Origin: Candidatus Poribacteria bacterium
GTDB taxonomy: Bacteria > Poribacteria > WGA-4E > WGA-3G
Assembly (NCBI GenBank): GCA_028820635.1
Contig: JAPPIG010000109.1
Location: 149,711 to 213,710, forward strand
Direction of reading: 5' to 3'
DNA: 64,000 bases
In this document: positions 20,097 through 29,511 of the stretch, in pieces
How the letters are laid out: every line of letters starts with the position of its first letter
Position numbering within the stretch: the stretch's first letter is position 1
Position numbers and translations under genes: made by a program
Notes under the pieces: model-generated
Told to the model about the DNA's origin: nothing
The model's input: only the letters and a program-made list of their open reading frames with translations
The model's database searches: none

Positions 20097-21302
20097 ATGA
20101 AACAGATAGATGGCGGGATTACTGCTGTCTCAGGTGTTCAAGCTGCCGGTATCCACGCTGGCATCAAGAAAGCGGAATTGAAAGATTTAGCACTCATCGT
20201 TACCGATGCACCTGCGGCGGCTGCGGGTGTTTTTACCAAAAACAGTGTAACCGCTGCACCTGTACTGGTCTGTCGTCAACACCTTAGCGATTCAGTAGCA
20301 CAAGCAATTATAATCAATAGCGGTAATGCTAATGCTTGCACGGGCGAACTCGGCATGTCAAACGCACAAAGGATGGCATCTACAACAGCAGAACAACTCG
20401 GCATAGATGAAAATCTTGTCCTCGTTTCCTCTACGGGTGTCATCGGACAACAATTGCCGATGAATAAAATTGAAAACGGGATTCAACTCGCTGCTAACGC
20501 TCTCAGCACCGAAGGCGGTGCCAAGGCTGCAGAAGCCATTATGACGACCGATACACATCCCAAGTCTATTGCTGTTGAAATAGAAATTGATGGTAAACCT
20601 GTGAGAATCGGTGGGATTGCCAAAGGCTCTGGCATGATTGCACCAAATATGGCGACTATGCTCTCCTATCTAACAACAGATGTTAACATCAATAGTGAAA
20701 CGCTCCAGTCCGCCTTAAACCGTGTAGTAAATGACACCTACAACCTTCTAACCGTTGACACTGACCGCAGCACAAATGACACTGTGATTATTCTTGCCAC
20801 AGCCAACGCGGAAAATACCGAAATAGCCGAAGCGAAAGGGACACATTATGAGGCATTTTGTGAAGGATTGCAATTCGTCTGCACCGAATTGGTAAAGATG
20901 CTGGCACGCGATGGTGAAGGTGCTACTAAACTTGTTGAAGTTATCGTCAAACATGCGAAAAACCGTAGCGATGCGGAAAAAGCAGCACGTGCAGTTGCAG
21001 AATCGCCCCTCGTCAAAACTGCCGTTTTTGCTAACGATGCTAACTGGGGACGAATTATGATGGCAATCGGCAAATCTGGTGCCGAATTTGATGCATATCA
21101 GGTGGATGTACTACTTGCAGATTACCCGCTTGTGAAAAACGGTATGGATGCTGGCTATGACGAGGAAAAAGCCACCCAATTGTTTGATAACGATCCGGTT
21201 CGGATTACAATTGACCTGCGCGCTGGTGATGCTGAGATAACCATGTGGACATGTGATTATTCTTACGATTATATCCGAATCAATGCTGACTACCGTACCT
21301 AA
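20097..21302 (+). CDS. argJ: Bifunctional glutamate N-acetyltransferase / ornithine acetyltransferase
   Basis: Autocleavage region IAKGSGMIAPNMATMLSYLTTD, NSGNANACTG, DANWGRIMMAIG. Confidence 0.97.
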   Translation: MKQIDGGITAVSGVQAAGIHAGIKKAELKDLALIVTDAPAAAAGVFTKNSVTAAPVLVCRQHLSDSVAQAIIINSGNANACTGELGMSNAQRMASTTAEQLGIDENLVLVSSTGVIGQQLPMNKIENGIQLAANALSTEGGAKAAEAIMTTDTHPKSIAVEIEIDGKPVRIGGIAKGSGMIAPNMATMLSYLTTDVNINSETLQSALNRVVNDTYNLLTVDTDRSTNDTVIILATANAENTEIAEAKGTHYEAFCEGLQFVCTELVKMLARDGEGATKLVEVIVKHAKNRSDAEKAARAVAESPLVKTAVFANDANWGRIMMAIGKSGAEFDAYQVDVLLADYPLVKNGMDAGYDEEKATQLFDNDPVRITIDLRAGDAEITMWTCDYSYDYIRINADYRT

Positions 21303-21336
21303 CTCACTTTCAACAAGTCAAGATTCTTAAAAAAGT

Positions 21337-21411
21337 CTCTTCTTGTAGGAGCGACCTCCTGGTCGCGACCGTGCTAAAATATTGAAAAAAACAAGAAAAC
21401 TGCATGGCTCT
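21337..21411. repeat. Dispersed intergenic repeat (copy B), similar to 13327-13405
   Basis: TGTAGGAGCGACCTCCTGGTCGCGACC-N-CTAAAATATT-AAAAA-AAAACTG-ATGG. Confidence 0.75.
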
Positions 21412-21513
21412 GGGAATCTAAGGAAATTAATTTGACATTTATATGATAATATGTTACAATAAATTCGCTTTAAGGTATGTGTCATTTCTTTATCACTAAT
21501 CTTAAAAGATTGT

Positions 21514-21585
21514 GCGGGAGTAGCTCAGCGGTAGAGCTCCACCTTGCCAAGGTGGAGGTCGCGGGTTCAAATCCCGTCTCCCGCT
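21514..21585 (+). tRNA. tRNA-Gly (anticodon GCC)
   Basis: GCGGGAG…CTCCCGC acceptor, anticodon loop TTGCCAA, GGTTCAAATCC T-arm. Confidence 0.97.
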
Positions 21586-21633
21586 TCTATACCAAATATT
21601 TTTGGTAGGTGCGCTTTGTAAGCGCGCACATTC

Positions 21634-21708
21634 GGTGGCGTAGCCAAGTGGTAAGGCACGAGTCTGCAAAACTCCTATTCGTCGGTTCGATTCCGACCGC
21701 CACCTCCA
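21634..21708 (+). tRNA. tRNA-Cys (anticodon GCA)
   Basis: GGTGGCG…CGCCACC acceptor, anticodon loop CTGCAAA, GGTTCGATTCC, encoded CCA. Confidence 0.97.
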
Positions 21709-21719
21709 TTCCTAAATAC

Positions 21720-21793
21720 GGGCGGTTAGCTCAGGTGGCTAGAGCGTTTGCTTGACATGCAAGAGGTCACAGGTTCAAGTCCTGTACCGCCCA
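21720..21793 (+). tRNA. tRNA-Val (anticodon GAC)
   Basis: GGGCGGT…ACCGCCC acceptor, anticodon loop TTGACAT, GGTTCAAGTCC. Confidence 0.97.
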
Positions 21794-21869
21794 TCCTTCC
21801 TAAGATTGAGATTGAATAGTGGTGTTCTAAACTTGTTAACTAAAACAACGAATATTGGAGACCCTGTTT

Positions 21870-23552
21870 ATGAAAGCCAATCAGATTATCACAACAATCT
21901 TTTTGATTAGTGTTTTTGTTTTACCAAAAACCTTTGCAGCGGATGCACCACATACTATTCTTGAAGGGCATACCGATGCGGTATATAGTGTTGCATTTAA
22001 CTCTGATGGTGACATGCTTGCAAGTAAGAGCAAAGAGGGAACCATTAAGATATGGAATCCTATCACAAGACAACCCTTAAGTACTATAAATACAAATACG
22101 GGTGGAGACATCGTATTTAGTCCTGATGGGCGTCTGCTCGCAAGTGGTGACGAAAAAGGCAAAGTTGTTAATTTGTGGAATCCGAATACTGGTGAAGTAA
22201 TAAAGACTATTAAGGAACACAAGGGAGAAGTCAGCAGCCTTGCATTTAGTCCTCATGGAACTGTACTCGCCATCGGAACTCGTGATAACAAAATCTATCT
22301 ATGGAACTACGACACAGACGAACTTTTGCGAATTTTGGGAACACAAAAACCGAGCAGTCTTTCTTTCAATACTGATGGAAGTAGCCTTGCTAATAGGGTT
22401 ACCGGAGATAGGCAAGTCAAAGTGTGGAATACCAATACAGGAGAATCCCTATACACGTTTGAACCGAAGGTGGAACTTGTCTTTGATATTGCGTTCAGTC
22501 CTGAAGGACACATGCTGGCGAGTGCTGGCTGGGGTGGAATAGACCTATGGGATGCCAACACAGGCGAACTATTACGATCTTTTCCCAGACAAAGTGGCAG
22601 GTTTATAATATGTGTTGCATTTAGTCCAGATGGACGCGTGCTTGCAGGTGGAAGGGATGATAAAAAAATAGACTTGTGGGATGTAGATAATGCTCTATTC
22701 TTGGAAACACTTACCGGACATACAGGAGATAGTAGAGATGGTGACACGGCGTATGTCTATGATGTTATGTTTAGTCCTGATGGACACATCTTAGCAAGTG
22801 CTGGTGGTGATAAAACTGTACGTCTCTGGGAAATTACGCCACAAGAAGAGGTAGAACCACCACAACCGCCAGATTTTTTAACAAATGAGAATCTGAAAAC
22901 GTGGACTGAGGATTTCAACGCAGGGCATCTCAATTCGTGGAAAAAACGTGAACTTCAACGCGAAAGGGTTACTTGGCAAGCACAAAATGATCGCTTGCAT
23001 GTACGAACTAAACCTTTTTGTAATGGGCAATTGAACGTCGGCAATCGCCTGGAAGAACAAACCAATTACACGCTTAGATTCACAGCTTTACCTATTAATG
23101 TTGATCAGGTCCGTGTCAAACTTAGTGTTGTATCTACACACAATGCCAACGTCGGCATTTTCATTGGCAAGGACCCTCAGGATGAATTAAGCCACCCTTT
23201 TGAATATGCTTATCAATTTGCTGACCATACACTTGGTAGTCCTGAAAAAGGACCTCGGACATCAGCACCACGTATTGCATTGAACAACTTAGACGAGATA
23301 GATGTAGTATTTGATCGTGGACATTTTTATCTTTATTCTAATGATGAATACATAGTTGATTTCAAAGTTGATACTTTAGAAACAATCGATCTTCTTGGAA
23401 TAGCTGTTTTCCCGAAGGTATGTAGACAAGTTGCCGATGTCGTCGTGGATGATTTCATCATTTCGGGGACATCAATTCCTGATGCAGTCAGTCTAAATGT
23501 GCATGCTAAAGGTAAAGTTACTGTTTTATGGGGTAAGTTGAAACAGAACTAA
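21870..23552 (+). CDS. Secreted WD40 beta-propeller protein with C-terminal concanavalin/LamG-like domain
   Basis: Repeated FSPDG..LASG..D..I.LWD.NTGE; C-terminus shares TWxEDFN…DDFIISG…KGKVTVLWGKLK with the next two genes. Confidence 0.88.
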   Translation: MKANQIITTIFLISVFVLPKTFAADAPHTILEGHTDAVYSVAFNSDGDMLASKSKEGTIKIWNPITRQPLSTINTNTGGDIVFSPDGRLLASGDEKGKVVNLWNPNTGEVIKTIKEHKGEVSSLAFSPHGTVLAIGTRDNKIYLWNYDTDELLRILGTQKPSSLSFNTDGSSLANRVTGDRQVKVWNTNTGESLYTFEPKVELVFDIAFSPEGHMLASAGWGGIDLWDANTGELLRSFPRQSGRFIICVAFSPDGRVLAGGRDDKKIDLWDVDNALFLETLTGHTGDSRDGDTAYVYDVMFSPDGHILASAGGDKTVRLWEITPQEEVEPPQPPDFLTNENLKTWTEDFNAGHLNSWKKRELQRERVTWQAQNDRLHVRTKPFCNGQLNVGNRLEEQTNYTLRFTALPINVDQVRVKLSVVSTHNANVGIFIGKDPQDELSHPFEYAYQFADHTLGSPEKGPRTSAPRIALNNLDEIDVVFDRGHFYLYSNDEYIVDFKVDTLETIDLLGIAVFPKVCRQVADVVVDDFIISGTSIPDAVSLNVHAKGKVTVLWGKLKQN

Positions 23553-23607
23553 ACACACCAATTCCTGCAGGCTGATGTGATCGCTTTTCTAAAAAAGGAG
23601 GCATCGA

Positions 23608-24324
23608 ATGAACCGAATCTTTTCTTTATGTCTAATTCTTTGTGTCCTGTTATTTGCTACCACCGTTGTGTTCGCCAAAACATGGGTAGAGGATTTCAAC
23701 ACTGCCTCTTTTGATTCTTGGACGAAGCATGATCCTGAAAACAGAAGCACATGGCAGCCAAAAGATGGTCGCTTGGATGTATGGGCACAACCACCACCTC
23801 CACCCGGACTACCTGACAGATATGTGCTGGAATTCACGGGGTTTCGGTTTGATGTTGAAAAACTTAGTGTCAAAGTCAGGATTCTTGAGGCTCGCAATAC
23901 AGGTGTGGGAATTCTTATCGGACAATACGATGGGCAGGGAAGTATAACCCTCCGAACTATTGCATTTCTCCACAGATCTGTATTCTCAGTAATTTGGAAA
24001 CCCAAGGGTTTTGAATTAATCCGAGAAGCAAAAAACGAAAATCCTACACCCGCTCCTCTTGAAGCTATGGAAATTTCATTCAATAAGGGAGATTTTGAGG
24101 TTTTGACAAAGGGAAAATTCATCGTTAAATACCATGTGCCACAACTCCCAACAATTAATTGTATCGGGTTAGTTTCTATAGTTGGTCGAGGAAGAGGCGT
24201 AGTTGCACATTCTGTGTTAGACAACTTTGTAATTTCTGGTCCCAATGTCCCAGCGCACGGCACCCTAAATGTGCGTCCTAAAGGCAAGGCTACGGTCTTA
24301 TGGGGAGAGTTGAAACAGCACTAA
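23608..24324 (+). CDS. Secreted paralog of the WD40 protein C-terminal domain
   Basis: Signal peptide; KTWVEDFNTASFDSWTKHD…LDNFVISGPNVPAHGTLNVRPKGKATVLWGELKQH. Confidence 0.8.
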   Translation: MNRIFSLCLILCVLLFATTVVFAKTWVEDFNTASFDSWTKHDPENRSTWQPKDGRLDVWAQPPPPPGLPDRYVLEFTGFRFDVEKLSVKVRILEARNTGVGILIGQYDGQGSITLRTIAFLHRSVFSVIWKPKGFELIREAKNENPTPAPLEAMEISFNKGDFEVLTKGKFIVKYHVPQLPTINCIGLVSIVGRGRGVVAHSVLDNFVISGPNVPAHGTLNVRPKGKATVLWGELKQH

Positions 24325-24384
24325 AGCCATCAAGAATAAGACTACAATGTCCAAATAATGCTGTCATAATTGAAAGAGTATCTG

Positions 24385-25173
24385 ATGGACCGATTTCACA
24401 CACTATTTCTGATTCTTTGTACGTTACTTTTTATTCAAGGACAAATGATGCTTGCCGAGACTTGGATAGAAAATTTTAGTAATAACCTTGATTCATGGAA
24501 AGAATATGATGACCATTTTGATGGAGGCATTTGGGCACCCAAAAAAGTAATCTGGCAAACAAAAAATGGGAAATTAGATGCCTGGATAGATCCCCCTCCC
24601 ACTCCCGGAATCTTTGAAGAATTTCCGATCGAATTTGTTGGTTTTCCAATTATGGCTAAAGAACTCAATGTCAAAGTTAAGATTCTTCAAACAAATCTTG
24701 ACAGAATTGGAATTGACAGAATTGGAATTCTAATAGGACAGCATGATGAAAGAGGTGGTGTAATAGGCGATACGTTTCATTTTCTTAACGGTTCTTTTAT
24801 ACCTTTAAATAGAACTCCCTTTAGAAATGGTGTAATACAAACACCACCACTACATACATTTGAAATAACGGAAATCGCCCATCAAGTTAATTCAGATCAT
24901 TTTCCTCTTGAAGAAATGGAAATTTCATTTAACAATGGACACTTTAAGTTTTTGTCCAAAGGTGATCTATTAACTGAATTCAAGTGTCCACAAATGACAA
25001 CAATTGATTGTCTCGGGATAATTGCGTATGTAGAACGGGGATTAGGGCACATAGGAACATTTGTATTAGATGACTATGTAATTACAGGTCCTAATGTCCC
25101 AGCACAAGGCTTAACGAACGTCCGCCCTAATGGTAAGGCTGCGGTTTTGTGGGGAGAGTTGAAGCATCAGTAG
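24385..25173 (+). CDS. Secreted paralog (second tandem copy)
   Basis: Signal peptide; ETWIENFSNNLDSWKEYD…LDDYVITGPNVPAQGLTNVRPNGKAAVLWGELKHQ. Confidence 0.8.
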   Translation: MDRFHTLFLILCTLLFIQGQMMLAETWIENFSNNLDSWKEYDDHFDGGIWAPKKVIWQTKNGKLDAWIDPPPTPGIFEEFPIEFVGFPIMAKELNVKVKILQTNLDRIGIDRIGILIGQHDERGGVIGDTFHFLNGSFIPLNRTPFRNGVIQTPPLHTFEITEIAHQVNSDHFPLEEMEISFNNGHFKFLSKGDLLTEFKCPQMTTIDCLGIIAYVERGLGHIGTFVLDDYVITGPNVPAQGLTNVRPNGKAAVLWGELKHQ

Positions 25174-25224
25174 AGCCATCAAGCCCGATTTATAACGAAG
25201 TTCGGTGTAGTATATATCAGAATT

Positions 25225-25302
25225 GAGATAGGATGTATCAGATGAACCGGCATTACGCACTATTTTTGATTTTCTCTGCACTTGTGCAGCAACATACCTT
25301 AT
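25225..25302 (+). pseudogene. Truncated start of a further tandem paralog (signal peptide only)
   Basis: GTATCAGATGAACCGGCATTACGCACTATTTTTGATTTTC resembles GTATCTGATGGACCGATTTCACACACTATTTCTGATTCTT upstream; MNRHYALFLIFSALVQQHTL*. Confidence 0.6.
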
Positions 25303-26261
25303 AACTGTCTTAACAGAAACTGTTCAACGTCCGAATGCGTTGGTAGGGCGGGAATTACACCAACTTTCTGTGTTGCTAATGCCCCTGCAACATTTGCATA
25401 TCGCATGATAGCATCAAGTTGATCTTTTTCAAGCGACACAAGGTCCTTATGCTGCATGAGTTGAGTAAGCATAGCAGCAACAAACGCGTCGCCTGCGCCA
25501 AGCGTATCTATTACTTCAACGGCAAAGCCATCAACATAACCATTGACGTTACCGTTTGTATAATAGCACCCGCGTTCCCCTAATGTGACAACGAGTAACT
25601 TCACACCGAGTCTAAGAATCTGTTCAATACCACTCTCTAATTCAACATCTCCTGTAACAAATCCCCATTCCTCTTCAGAAATTTTGACGACATCGGCATA
25701 AGGCATCACTTCCCATATCCAATGCTTAGCGTCGTCAGCATTGTCCCATAACATCAACCGCAGATTGGGATCATAAGAGATGAATGCGCCTGCGGATTTT
25801 GCAGATTGGATCGCTTTGAGCGTTGCCTCACGGGTCGGTGAATGGCTGAGACTAACAGAACCGTAATGAAACAATTCTGCCGATTGGATATAATCAATGT
25901 CAATCTCATCAGGTGAAAGTTGGATGTCAGCACCGGGATGTCTATAGAAGGTAATGTCTTTCATGCCATCTGAGCGCGTGGCGACGAAGGCTAATGTAGT
26001 ACGAGACGCTTCTCCTGCGATGAGATAAGTTGTATCAACGTTGTTCTGTTGAAGCGTTTCAGTTAGGAAATCACCAAACGGATCTGCACCAACTTTGCCG
26101 ATGAACCCGGAATCCATACCGAGTTTAGCTAACCCGACAGCGACGTTAGCGGGGGCACCGCCAGGTGCCTTAACAAATCCCGGTGTTTCGGCAAGAGTTA
26201 CATCAGGTGTTGTGGATACGAAATCGATGAGAAGTTCACCGATACATAACGCTTTTGGCAT
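25299..26261 (-). CDS. PfkB-family carbohydrate kinase (fructokinase-like)
   Basis: GGAPANVAVGLAKLG, DTLGAGDAFVAAML anion hole/ATP motif. Confidence 0.94.
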   Translation of the reverse strand: MPKALCIGELLIDFVSTTPDVTLAETPGFVKAPGGAPANVAVGLAKLGMDSGFIGKVGADPFGDFLTETLQQNNVDTTYLIAGEASRTTLAFVATRSDGMKDITFYRHPGADIQLSPDEIDIDYIQSAELFHYGSVSLSHSPTREATLKAIQSAKSAGAFISYDPNLRLMLWDNADDAKHWIWEVMPYADVVKISEEEWGFVTGDVELESGIEQILRLGVKLLVVTLGERGCYYTNGNVNGYVDGFAVEVIDTLGAGDAFVAAMLTQLMQHKDLVSLEKDQLDAIMRYANVAGALATQKVGVIPALPTHSDVEQFLLRQL

Positions 26262-26364
26262 GGGTTGACGTTCCTAAGTATTTAAGGTGTGCATAAATAA
26301 TTCAATGTCATAATATGTGCTTAAAGGTAGTAGGCACACGCCGTGTGCCGTTCACACTTATAGA

Positions 26365-27489
26365 TTAAAATGTGGTCCGTAAAGTTTGCGCTTGTCCTGA
26401 CTCAGCTGATCGGTATCCCGCATCAAAAATTTCTATGACATGCCTTGCATGTTCTGCTGTAACAATGCTGGGTTTATCCTCACGTATCCAATCAACAAGC
26501 TGCATGATGTCTTCATATACATGTGCTTCTTGTATGTTGCGATGCGGTCCCACGACGTGTGGTAGTTCTCTTTTTGGTGCATCAATCGGTTTGCCGTTGA
26601 TGGTACTGCCCTCAATTGCCCCTGCTGTTCCGTTAATTGATAGTCCTCCCTTGATAGCGTGTCCCGCCGCCGCACCATAGATGAAACCGAAAAATGCATC
26701 ACCAAAATCAAGCAGAATAAAGGTGTTATCGTCCATGTCGCATGGAAGCATCTCGCCTCTGAATTCACGTTCTTTAACGCGCACACCAGAGAAAGCAGTC
26801 ACCCGCTTGACGGGACCAAGTATACCGGTCATCGTATGCAACCCGTACACTGTCATATCGTAGAGTGGGCCGCCGCCTGGTTTGCGAAAATACCACGCGG
26901 GGTTGATATTAGAGAGGACATCATCTCCTTGGCGAACAGATTCACTTTCGTGGTATCTGCCGAAGGAGGAACCTGTTGCAGCCCACGTCAGCGTTCCAAT
27001 TGCGCCATCATCAATAAGTCTCTTAATCTCTTGATGTATCGGACGCAGCATCTGTCCGGGGGAAGCGACTAATTTGATGCCTTTGCGCTTTGCCGATTCA
27101 ATTAGGTCATCTGCCTCATCAACGGTCGTTGTCATCGTTTTATTGAAATGTGCATGCAGACCGTGTTCAATAGCAAGTTTTCCTTGCTCATAATGGAGAC
27201 CGATTGGCGATGCGATGCTGACAGCATCCACATGTCCGTCTGCTAAGAGTTCTTCAAATATTTCATAAGCGTGCGGCACGTTAAATTTTTCGGATGCGGC
27301 TTCTGCTCTGCCGGGGACAGGGTCGCAGACAGCAGTTACTTGCAACCTATCTTGAACATCATCCTGTGTGAGGTGCGGAAGGATGCCGCGCACCGATATA
27401 CTACCAACACCGACGACACCAATACGTACTCTATCATTAGTTGCCATGATATTTCCTCCACGATGTTTTGTGTTGCCACCCAACAGCAT
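26365..27489 (-). CDS. Gfo/Idh/MocA family oxidoreductase
   Basis: RIGVVGVGSISVRGILPHL, AIEHGLHAHFNKTMTTT; start likely at MATNDRV (~27447). Confidence 0.92.
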   Translation of the reverse strand: MLLGGNTKHRGGNIMATNDRVRIGVVGVGSISVRGILPHLTQDDVQDRLQVTAVCDPVPGRAEAASEKFNVPHAYEIFEELLADGHVDAVSIASPIGLHYEQGKLAIEHGLHAHFNKTMTTTVDEADDLIESAKRKGIKLVASPGQMLRPIHQEIKRLIDDGAIGTLTWAATGSSFGRYHESESVRQGDDVLSNINPAWYFRKPGGGPLYDMTVYGLHTMTGILGPVKRVTAFSGVRVKEREFRGEMLPCDMDDNTFILLDFGDAFFGFIYGAAAGHAIKGGLSINGTAGAIEGSTINGKPIDAPKRELPHVVGPHRNIQEAHVYEDIMQLVDWIREDKPSIVTAEHARHVIEIFDAGYRSAESGQAQTLRTTF

Positions 27490-28333
27490 TTTTGAGTTTG
27501 TCGCAATTGATAAATGATTGATGTTCTTTCAGCGTTCGGACTTTTGGCAGAAATTCTGGTTTAAAACGTTCAACTAATTCAAGGGAGGGTTCTAAAGCAG
27601 AAGTATCATTTGCGTTGAGGAAATAGACATCGTGAGGCGGCAGTGTATCCGCTTTCTCCATAATCAAACGATGTGCACTTGCAACATCTTCACTTCCTAC
27701 CCAACACCAGAGCCATGGAGTCCAACCGTTTGTCGGTTTTGCATTTTCTGCCATCTGTTTTCTGCGTTCTTCTGGCGTGATACCTGCAGGACGGGTGACG
27801 TAGGTTCGGATACCGTAGGCACGCGTATAACTCGCCAGTAGGTCTTCACCACAACGTTTGGAAAAACTATAGGAATCTTCGGGATAGCACGGATGCTCCT
27901 CGTCTAAAGGCAGGTAATCAATCGGCATGTGTGTTTTGCTTATGCGGAACCCATGCCCTAATGCGCAATTACTGCCGGACATCACCACCGTTTTTACGTC
28001 CGCCTCAATTGCTGCTTGCATGAGATAGTATGTGCCGAGCATATTGGTTTTGAAAGTTGCATCAAACGGGATACCCCTCTCTGCGGCACCTGCACGCATA
28101 TCTGGATGGTCTACAGGACCGGGCTGTGCGCCGAGGTGTTGAATTGCACCTACGCCTTCTACTGCACGTTGGCAATCTTCAAAATTGTTTAGATCGCCTT
28201 GAATAAATGGTAGTTTAGAAAATTCATCAGAAGGTTGTCTACGAGACATGAGAACAAGTGTATGTTTTTCTGTCAATTCTCGGATGAGATATGCTCCGAG
28301 TCTACCGCTTGCACCAGTTATCAATACTTTCAT
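27437..28333 (-). CDS. NAD-dependent epimerase/dehydratase (SDR)
   Basis: VLITGASGRLGAYLIREL, YSFSKRCGEDL (YxxxK). Confidence 0.93.
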   Translation of the reverse strand: MKVLITGASGRLGAYLIRELTEKHTLVLMSRRQPSDEFSKLPFIQGDLNNFEDCQRAVEGVGAIQHLGAQPGPVDHPDMRAGAAERGIPFDATFKTNMLGTYYLMQAAIEADVKTVVMSGSNCALGHGFRISKTHMPIDYLPLDEEHPCYPEDSYSFSKRCGEDLLASYTRAYGIRTYVTRPAGITPEERRKQMAENAKPTNGWTPWLWCWVGSEDVASAHRLIMEKADTLPPHDVYFLNANDTSALEPSLELVERFKPEFLPKVRTLKEHQSFINCDKLKNAVGWQHKTSWRKYHGN

Positions 28334-28475
28334 GAAAATCCTTTCATATCAATTCAACGATAGTTGAATGGAAGAATTCAGTTGACAGGTGTGAATGTGT
28401 TGTCTATTATGATTATATTATAGCACTACTGCGAATTTTGTCAAGTGAACCGTATTTGTAGAGGAGAAAACCGTA

Positions 28476-29510
28476 ATGTATAACGCAGAAAAACATTTTG
28501 GAAACTTATACGCTACTGTCCCACGGAAATATGAATTTCATGAAACGACACGAGAAGGGTTGGTAGCATGGCAAGCCAATTTTCGTCCGGAGTTGCGGAA
28601 AATTCTCGGTTTAGACAACATGGAATCTGGCCTTGCTGGTTATGTTCCGAAAGCAGAACAGTTGGAAACCCTGGATATGGACAATCATGTTCGAGAAAGT
28701 TGGTATCTGTGGGTAGAGCCGACAGTGCCGCTGCCGTTTTACCTACTTCGTCCGAAAACAATTGAAGGGAAAGTTCCGTTAATCCTTGCACCGCATGGAC
28801 ATAACCATCCGCATATCTACGCTGGTATTGCTCACTCTGAAAAAGAGGAGCAGGAGATGATAGAAGGTGAACGTGACATCGCTCGGCAAGCTGCTGTGGA
28901 AGAGGGATATATCGCTATTGCACCGACGACCCGTGCGTTCGGTGAAACGCGCACCGAAGCGGACAAGCAGAACAATAACACACACTCATGCCGACATCAG
29001 TTAGTTCATAGTGTCCTTGTTGGTCGGACTCCGATTGGTGAGCGGGTGTGGGATATGTCGCGCCTCATTGATTGGGGAATAGAAAATTTACCTATAGACG
29101 CTGATCGGATAGCAATTACTGGCAATTCTGGTGGTGGAACGGTATCGCTTTTCGCGGCGGCGTGTGAAACCCGCATTGCTGTGGCTGTACCAAGTTGCTA
29201 CTATTGCACGTTTGAAGGGAGCATCGGCACTATTCGGCATTGTGATTGCAACTATGTGCCCGGTGTGATGCGGTTAGGTGAGATGTATGATGTTGCGGGT
29301 TTAATTGCACCGCGTCCATTTTGTGCAATTGCTGGACGAGACGACAGGATTTTTCCGATTGACCACGTCAAGTTTGCATACCAACGTTTGAAAGAAATTT
29401 ACACGGTTGCTGGTGTTGCGGATAGATGTGAACTCTTTATCGGTGATGGTGGACATCGCTATTACAAGGCGGGCGCATGGCCTTTTGTGCGGCGATTTTT
29501 TGATGAATAA
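28476..29510 (+). CDS. Alpha/beta hydrolase (acetyl-xylan-esterase/dienelactone-hydrolase-like)
   Basis: Nucleophile elbow ITGNSGGGTVSLFAAA, GRDDRIFP, GDGGHRYY. Confidence 0.85.
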   Translation: MYNAEKHFGNLYATVPRKYEFHETTREGLVAWQANFRPELRKILGLDNMESGLAGYVPKAEQLETLDMDNHVRESWYLWVEPTVPLPFYLLRPKTIEGKVPLILAPHGHNHPHIYAGIAHSEKEEQEMIEGERDIARQAAVEEGYIAIAPTTRAFGETRTEADKQNNNTHSCRHQLVHSVLVGRTPIGERVWDMSRLIDWGIENLPIDADRIAITGNSGGGTVSLFAAACETRIAVAVPSCYYCTFEGSIGTIRHCDCNYVPGVMRLGEMYDVAGLIAPRPFCAIAGRDDRIFPIDHVKFAYQRLKEIYTVAGVADRCELFIGDGGHRYYKAGAWPFVRRFFDE

Positions 29511-29511
29511 A

